Shown here piece by piece: positions 59,094 through 64,000 of a DNA stretch of 64,000 nucleotides. The position numbers were made by a program, and so were the translations under genes. Position 1 is the stretch's first letter. Each line of letters opens with the position of its first letter. The notes beneath the pieces are model-generated. The model had not been told where the DNA came from. It did not search any database and saw nothing but the letters and a program-made list of their open reading frames with translations. The stretch is from NCBI GenBank assembly GCA_964458415.1, contig CAYWIT010000001.1, positions 62,001-126,000 of the forward strand, read 5' to 3'. The stretch comes from CAYWIT01 sp964458415. Lineage in GTDB: Bacteria; Pseudomonadota; Alphaproteobacteria; Micavibrionales; UBA2020.

Positions 59094-60452
59094 ATGACAT
59101 CACGAGACAGATTTATCGAGAATTTGGCAGACAGTATCGACGCTTTGCCGGATTACCAGCTTTTTGGCCGGGTCACCAAGATTTTAGGAATGCTGGTTGA
59201 AATTGGGGGGGTCGAGCGGGAGCTTGCTATTGGCGACCGCTGCAATCTGGTGCCGCGCGGTGTGGATCCGATTCCCTGCGAGGTTGTCGGTTTCCGAGAA
59301 GGCCGGGCGCTGGTGATGCCTTTCAAGCCGTTGGATCGTGTGGGCCTTGGCTGCCGCGCCGAAGTCGCGGCGGCACAACCGGTGATTTATCCCAATGCGT
59401 CGTGGCTGGGACGTGTTATCAATGCGATGGGCGAACCGCTCGATGGTAAGGGGCCGCTGCTGCAGGGGGAGGAACCGATGCTTCTGCGCAACCGGCCGCC
59501 GGCGGCGCATGACCGCAAACGGCTTGGGGACAAGCTGGACCTTGGTGTGCGGGCGATTAACTGCTTTTTGTCAACCTGCCGTGGCCAGCGGATGGGTATT
59601 TTTGCGGGTTCGGGCGTGGGAAAATCTGTGTTGATGTCGATGCTGGCGCGATATACCGAAGCTGAGGTCAGCGTTATCGGACTGATCGGTGAACGCGGAC
59701 GCGAGGTGCAGGAATTTCTCGAGGATGATCTCGGCCCCGAAGGGCTGAAAAAAAGCGTGGTGATCGTCTCCACTTCCGATGAATCTCCGCTGATGCGCCG
59801 GCAGGGCGCCTATCTGACTCTCGCGGTGTCCGAATATTTTCGCGATCAGGGAAAGCAGGTTTTGTGCATGATGGACAGCGTGACGCGTTTCGCCATGGCG
59901 CAACGTGAAATCGGTCTTTCGGCGGGGGAGCCGCCGACAAGCAAAGGCTATCCGCCGACAACTTTTTCGGAATTGGCCCGTTTGCTGGAGCGTGCCGGTC
60001 CCGGCCATAAGGGGGCCGGTGATATCACCGCCTATTTCTCGATATTGGTCGAGGGCGACGATCACAACGAACCGATCGCCGATGCCGTGCGCGGTATTAT
60101 CGATGGTCACGTCGTGCTGGATCGTGCCATTGCCGACCGTGGACGCTATCCCGCGATCGACGTTTTGCGGAGCGTGTCACGCTCCATGCCGCGCTGCCTG
60201 ACCGATGCGCAGGCCGCCCTTGTCCAGAAAGGGCGGGAGATCATGTCCACTTACGAGGATATGGCCGAGCTGATCCGGCTGGGTGCTTACCGGCGCGGCA
60301 GCGACGCCAAGGTGGATCTGGCGATCGAGGTTTATCCGCAGCTGGATGCTTTTTTGGCGCAGAGGCCGGAGGAGAAAACCCTGCTGGAAGACGGGTATAA
60401 ACAGCTTGCCGCTGTGCTGAGCATGCCCTATGAAACACCCGCAAAAAAATGA
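59094..60452 (+). CDS. fliI: Flagellum-specific ATP synthase FliI
   Basis: 452 residues, GAGGGGG 6 bases before the ATG. F1-beta-like ATPase: LFGRVTKILGMLVEIGGVER, GRVINAMGEPLDGKGPL, Walker A AGSGVGKSVLMSM, VIGLIGERGREVQEFLEDDL and VLCMMDSVTRFAMAQREIGL SAGEPPTSKGYPPTTFSEL. It energises export of flagellar rod, hook and filament proteins. First gene of fliI-fliJ-PP2C-like. Confidence 0.96.
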   Translation: MTSRDRFIENLADSIDALPDYQLFGRVTKILGMLVEIGGVERELAIGDRCNLVPRGVDPIPCEVVGFREGRALVMPFKPLDRVGLGCRAEVAAAQPVIYPNASWLGRVINAMGEPLDGKGPLLQGEEPMLLRNRPPAAHDRKRLGDKLDLGVRAINCFLSTCRGQRMGIFAGSGVGKSVLMSMLARYTEAEVSVIGLIGERGREVQEFLEDDLGPEGLKKSVVIVSTSDESPLMRRQGAYLTLAVSEYFRDQGKQVLCMMDSVTRFAMAQREIGLSAGEPPTSKGYPPTTFSELARLLERAGPGHKGAGDITAYFSILVEGDDHNEPIADAVRGIIDGHVVLDRAIADRGRYPAIDVLRSVSRSMPRCLTDAQAALVQKGREIMSTYEDMAELIRLGAYRRGSDAKVDLAIEVYPQLDAFLAQRPEEKTLLEDGYKQLAAVLSMPYETPAKK

Positions 60453-60462
60453 TTGATCTTTC

Positions 60463-60891
60463 ATGGCAGATTTAACTGTTTTGATCCGGCTGCATAAACA
60501 CGAGCTTGATGAGAAGCGTCGGGCTTTGGGGGAGCTCTATAGCGCTCTGTCCGAGCTGGAACGGCAAAGGCAGATGCTGAAGCAGGAATTGCAGCAGGAA
60601 AAAGAGAATGTCGCCCGTTCCGGTGATGTGCACTTTACCTTTGCTTCCTACGCCGCCGCCATGAAGAAAAAACGCGAGGCTCTGGAGCAGGACGCGGCGG
60701 TGCTGGAAGAGCGGATCGAACGGGCCAAGGAAAGCCTGATGGACACCTTCAGCGAACTGAAAAAATATGAGATGACGCAGGAGGAGCGCGCGCGGCTGGA
60801 GGAGGAGGAGCGCCGCGTTAAAGAATCGCGGATCATGGATGAAATAGGCCTGGAAGGCTTTCGCCGCAAGGGGGAGGAGGAAGGGATTTGA
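60463..60891 (+). CDS. fliJ: FliJ-like flagellar export chaperone
   Basis: 142 residues, nearly all helical and coiled-coil, with heptad-like Leu/Glu/Arg-rich stretches (LIRLHKHELDEKRRALGELY, ELERQRQMLKQELQQEK, EALEQDAAVLEERIERAKES). FliJ binds the FliI ring and links it to FlhA. Sequence identity in this family is always low, so the call rests on composition, size and position 10 bases after fliI. Confidence 0.8.
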   Translation: MADLTVLIRLHKHELDEKRRALGELYSALSELERQRQMLKQELQQEKENVARSGDVHFTFASYAAAMKKKREALEQDAAVLEERIERAKESLMDTFSELKKYEMTQEERARLEEEERRVKESRIMDEIGLEGFRRKGEEEGI

Positions 60892-61700
60892 AAATTGTCG
60901 AGGCCTTTACGGCCAGTAAAACCGGTGATGACAGTAAAAATGAAGATGCGATTGTCATCACGCCGGACTTTATTGCGGTGCTGGATGGCGTGACGTCCAA
61001 GCAATGTCCGCCCATTGACGGCAAGACAGGCGGGCGTTTCGCATCGGGAGAGGTTGCCTGCTTGATCGAAGACTTTCCCGTCGATATTACGGCTATTGAG
61101 GCCGTGAAGCGCCTGAATGCGGGATTACGTGCGGCGGTCAGCTTCAAAACGCAATTGCCCGCAGGGGTTGAACCGCCTTCGGTTGTGGCGGCGATTTATT
61201 CCCGCGCGCTGGGGCAAATCTGGCGCGTGGGCGATCTTGCCCTGATGATGGATGGCGTCATCAATGACGGAGGAAAGGAAGTGGACAGGGTTGCTTCCGC
61301 GGCGCGGGCTTTTGCCATTGAAATCGCGCTCAGCGAGGGACGCAGGCTCGACGATATCGCATTGCACGATATCGGCCGCGAGCAGATCATGCCGCTTTTG
61401 AAGGGGCAGCATTTCTTCGCTAACAGGCTGGGGCCTTATGGCTATGCCGTCATCGACGGCTCCAGTGTGCCGGAGGGCATGATCGAGATTTTTGATGTGC
61501 GCGAGACCAGAGAACTCGTAATGGCTTCGGATGGCTATCCTGAAATTTTTGGGACGCTGGCTGAATCCGAAGCATTCCTGGCCGAGGTCTTGCATGAGGA
61601 TCCGTTGCTTTTCCGCAAGTTCAAATCAACCAAGGGTCTGCAGCCGGGCAATATCTCTTTTGACGACAGGACCTATGTGCGGTTTTTGACTAACGGCTGA
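60888..61700 (+). CDS. PP2C-like serine/threonine protein phosphatase
   Basis: 270 residues from TTG 60888, which overlaps the fliJ stop and follows GGAGGAGG by 7-8 bases. PP2C metal-site motifs in order: KNEDAIVITPDFIAVLDGVT (Asp-Gly), SVVAAIYSRALGQIWRVGDL (GD), ELVMASDGYPEIFG (SDG) and ISFDDRTYVRF (DDxT). No membrane segment or sensor domain. A phosphatase in a fli operon could act on a flagellar or partner-switch phosphoprotein; target unknown. Confidence 0.75.
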   Translation: MKIVEAFTASKTGDDSKNEDAIVITPDFIAVLDGVTSKQCPPIDGKTGGRFASGEVACLIEDFPVDITAIEAVKRLNAGLRAAVSFKTQLPAGVEPPSVVAAIYSRALGQIWRVGDLALMMDGVINDGGKEVDRVASAARAFAIEIALSEGRRLDDIALHDIGREQIMPLLKGQHFFANRLGPYGYAVIDGSSVPEGMIEIFDVRETRELVMASDGYPEIFGTLAESEAFLAEVLHEDPLLFRKFKSTKGLQPGNISFDDRTYVRFLTNG

Positions 61701-61702
61701 GA

Positions 61703-63691
61703 TTAGGCCAGCGTTCCGGCGTGATGTCCGGTTTCGATATTGACCCAGCTTTGCTGCCGTGTCTGGAAGCTGATAGCCCCTTGCAGATGAACCTGATCCA
61801 GTCCGGCATAAAATTTCTGCATGATTTCCTGCCGGGCGCCAAAGGGCAGGGGATCCGTGCTGCGCAGGATGATATCCAGCCTTTTTTTGTGCAGGAATCC
61901 GTCAAGCTGCATGTCTCCCATGCGGGAAAGACGCAGATTGAGAATAAAGCGCGTCACGGGCTTTGCGCCGCCTTCTTCTTCCTTTTTTTCCGGATCATGC
62001 TGCTGGCGCACCATGAATTGCAGATTATAAACCTGCTCTTGATGCAGAAGTGGCAGGGAAACAGGGCGCCACTCTCCGGATACAGGTTCCCGGGCTTGGC
62101 TGGAAATCCGTCCGAAGTCGGAAGTCAGCCGTTCAAGAAGATCCTTGCGGCCGGATTGCCGGAGGGCCTGCAATGTATTTTCCCCGAGCCAACTGCCAAG
62201 ATCGCCCATGCGCAACACGGCAAGAAACAAAAGAGCGGTAGGGGCGATACGCTGGGGCTGCGCGGTGGAAGGCAGGACATTGCGCAGGGCCTGTGCGGCA
62301 TCTGACGTTATCGTCGAGACGGTCTGCAATGTTTCTTCCAGCGCTGTCCAGCGCAGTGAAAGCAGGGGATCAAGTCCTTGCAGGGGACGTTCCGGCACGG
62401 CGGGCGATTCCTTAAAGGCATTGAGGAGCTGTTCCGGCGACAAGGGGGTGGCCGCGAAAGTAACGAGGCTGCCAGGGGGAAGCGGGGCTTGCGTTTTCAG
62501 CACAAAATCCCCCGTTTCCGTGCGGATCACCGGAAATCCGCTGGGCGTTGGCGCCCCCCCCTGTCCGGTAATGAGTCCTGCGGCAGGGGGTGCGGGTATT
62601 TTTTGGGATGTGGCGGCGGTTGGGGGCAGGATGGAAATAATTTCAAGGCGCTGCATATTTTGCGGTAAGGCTGCCGTAATGGAGTCTGTTTTTCCGGGGG
62701 GCACTGGTGCGGGGCCCGATCTGGTCTGGGGCTGCGAAAAGTTTTCAAGAATAGAGATAAAAGGGGCCAGCGCGTATTTCCCCACGCCTGTCGGATTCTC
62801 TGTCGGGGGAGTTGGCGAAGACGCCGGATTTGGAAAAAGGCGCGGAAGAAGGGCCTGAAAAATATTTTTATCCTCTTCCGGCGGGGGCGCCGGTATTGCT
62901 TGCGGCGGGATGTGGCTTTGTAACGCGGCCAGCGTCGGCGGGGTCAGGTAGGGCCCGAGCATGTCGAGCGTTGCTGGCGCTGTAAGAAAAGAAAACAGGA
63001 TTTTTTGCTCCGCGGGCGGCAGCTGTGACAAGGCTTGCGGGATATTTTCCGCCATCAGGATTTTTTGTACGACGTCTGGAATTTGATTGAATTGAATGGC
63101 TGCTTTGATAAGTTCGACCGGGACGGATTGTTTTATCTCCCTGAAGGCGGCGGCAATCGTTTGCAGCGCAAAATATTTTTCTTTTTGGCTGTCTTGCGGG
63201 AGCGCCACGGATGGGGACGTCGCGGGAATGTAAATTGCCATGACGCTGTCTCCGGGCTTTAGCGGAGGGAGGGGGGGCTGTTGCGGTTTTACGGCCTCCA
63301 TCATGGTCTGCAGGGCTTCTTCTTGTTGTCCTGTCACTGTGATGCTGGCCAGTGCCGCTGCGGCCTCCTGCCGGGTGAGTGTAACGCGCACTTCTCTGCC
63401 GGGGGGGATTTGCTCTTCTGTGCGAATGACGATGTCACCGCTTTCCGTTCTGATGCGCATTTCCCCGCTGGCGGCGTTTTTTTCCACAACCGTTCCGGTC
63501 AATTGCATCTGCACCTGTGCCTGAATTTCCCGGCGCAGTTCCTCGGGCAAAACGATGATCATGGCGTCACGGATAACAGGACGTGCCGGAGCTGCGGGGG
63601 TGACGGGCGACACTGGATTGTTGCGATCCACGGGAGTCGCGACAGTCGTTGACACTGGCGTGGAGGGAGGGATACGTGAACTTGTCGTCAT
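61703..63691 (-). CDS. FliK-like flagellar hook-length control protein (tentative)
   Basis: 662 residues from ATG 63691, preceded by GGAGG; a start at 63763 would overlap the previous gene. Very rich in Pro, Ala, Thr and Gln, with repeated GEMRIRTESGDIVIRTEEQI PPG-type segments (again as TETGDFVLKTQAPLPPGSLV). The C-terminal part (TRFILNLRLSRMGDMQLDGF, LDIILRSTDPLPFGARQEIM) resembles the Flg_hook C-domain, in which Leu/Met-rich strands contact FlhB. Position between fli genes and a FlhG-type ATPase supports this. It ends 2 bases from the convergent phosphatase gene. Confidence 0.6.
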   Translation of the reverse strand: MTTSSRIPPSTPVSTTVATPVDRNNPVSPVTPAAPARPVIRDAMIIVLPEELRREIQAQVQMQLTGTVVEKNAASGEMRIRTESGDIVIRTEEQIPPGREVRVTLTRQEAAAALASITVTGQQEEALQTMMEAVKPQQPPLPPLKPGDSVMAIYIPATSPSVALPQDSQKEKYFALQTIAAAFREIKQSVPVELIKAAIQFNQIPDVVQKILMAENIPQALSQLPPAEQKILFSFLTAPATLDMLGPYLTPPTLAALQSHIPPQAIPAPPPEEDKNIFQALLPRLFPNPASSPTPPTENPTGVGKYALAPFISILENFSQPQTRSGPAPVPPGKTDSITAALPQNMQRLEIISILPPTAATSQKIPAPPAAGLITGQGGAPTPSGFPVIRTETGDFVLKTQAPLPPGSLVTFAATPLSPEQLLNAFKESPAVPERPLQGLDPLLSLRWTALEETLQTVSTITSDAAQALRNVLPSTAQPQRIAPTALLFLAVLRMGDLGSWLGENTLQALRQSGRKDLLERLTSDFGRISSQAREPVSGEWRPVSLPLLHQEQVYNLQFMVRQQHDPEKKEEEGGAKPVTRFILNLRLSRMGDMQLDGFLHKKRLDIILRSTDPLPFGARQEIMQKFYAGLDQVHLQGAISFQTRQQSWVNIETGHHAGTLA

Positions 63692-63719
63692 GGCTCCTCC
63701 GTCCTTTCTGTCGGCGCTG

Positions 63720-64000
63720 TCAGACGAGGACTTCCTGTGTGATGTATCCGGCGACGGCTTCAATATCTGCCGCCGTTTCGGTATTCGGCGTACGGGTCAG
63801 GTAAAGCGTCTGGCCGCGGATCGCGTCACGGACGCGCTTGTCCTGCCGGATAACGCCGGCCAGCGGCGGTGTGATTTTCAGGAAGTTCTTGCAGGCTTTC
63901 AGGAGCGTATTATAAGTCGTTTCTCCTTCTTTCTTGCTGCCTGTCATATTCACGATGACGCGAAGATTGTCAGAATGCCCCGCGGCATGGCTGAGTTTGA
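63720..64000 (-). CDS. FlhG/MinD-type ParA-family ATPase (5' end beyond window)
   Basis: The last ~93 residues are visible, running from about KLSHAAGHSDNLRVIVNMTG through KKEGETTYNTLLKACKNFL, TPPLAGVIRQDKRVRDAIRG and TPNTETAADIEAVA. The RVIVNMT strand, LAGVIRQDKRVRDAI and the terminal helix match the C-terminal third of FlhG (FleN)-type MinD-like ATPases, which set flagellar number. The P-loop lies outside the window. Same strand as the FliK-like gene, 28 bases upstream of it. Confidence 0.75.
   Translation of the reverse strand, partial: KLSHAAGHSDNLRVIVNMTGSKKEGETTYNTLLKACKNFLKITPPLAGVIRQDKRVRDAIRGQTLYLTRTPNTETAADIEAVAGYITQEVLV

Overview
The window looks like chromosomal DNA of a free-living, flagellated, facultatively anaerobic alphaproteobacterium; I cannot name the genus. 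Reasons: a CtrA master regulator beside flagellar genes, alphaproteobacterial Mla and FtsK/LolA arrangements, moderately high GC, and a respiratory nitrate reductase operon with two nitrate transporters. No rRNA, tRNA, CRISPR array, insertion sequence or prophage was found. Genes are tightly packed, often with TGATG or ATGA stop-start overlaps.

Layout. 1-9.7 kb, housekeeping, mostly minus strand: a 5'-nucleotidase (cut by the window edge), recR, an FAH-family hydrolase, a stand-alone LPD7-type protein, lolA, an unknown exported protein, ftsK, a 64-residue protein, pheA, kdsB and a plus-strand DUF599 membrane protein. 9.7-17 kb: a two-partner secretion system, a TpsB transporter and a giant beta-helical TpsA exoprotein. 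The TpsA signal peptide appears to be split by an in-frame TAA. 17-24.7 kb: an orphan receiver protein, a DnaK-type Hsp70 with a diverged substrate-binding domain, the YggS-type PLP protein, a PBP-activator-like lipoprotein, rsmI, yraN, a BON lipoprotein and a SirB1-type protein. 24.7-32.1 kb: two glutamine-synthetase-like ligases, a class III aminotransferase, an aldehyde dehydrogenase and an iron alcohol dehydrogenase, which look like a gamma-glutamylation route for an amine or amino alcohol. 32.1-35.6 kb: an Mla-type lipid transporter.

35.6-57.8 kb is an anaerobic island: class III ribonucleotide reductase (nrdDG), two Crp/Fnr regulators, narK1-narK2-narGHJI-ppiC-nnrS, mobA, the oxygen-independent ubiquinone genes ubiT-ubiU-ubiV, and a divergent ubiD plus thiamine-diphosphate 2-oxoacid decarboxylase pair. 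Three FNR-type palindromes sit upstream of nrdD, between crp and narK, and between ubiT and ubiD. nrdD also has NrdR-type boxes. Together these genes would supply dNTPs, quinone, molybdenum cofactor, electron acceptor uptake and nitrate reduction without oxygen.

57.8-64 kb is a motility/cell-cycle block: ctrA diverges from fliI-fliJ and a PP2C-like phosphatase; a FliK-like protein and the end of a FlhG/MinD-type ATPase follow on the minus strand.

The observations most worth following are the interrupted TpsA leader, the UbiD-decarboxylase pair sharing an FNR box with ubiTUV, the gamma-glutamyl cluster, the Crp/Fnr protein with a C-terminal cysteine cluster, and the phosphatase in the flagellar operon. 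All functional statements come from reading sequence motifs; no database search was run.
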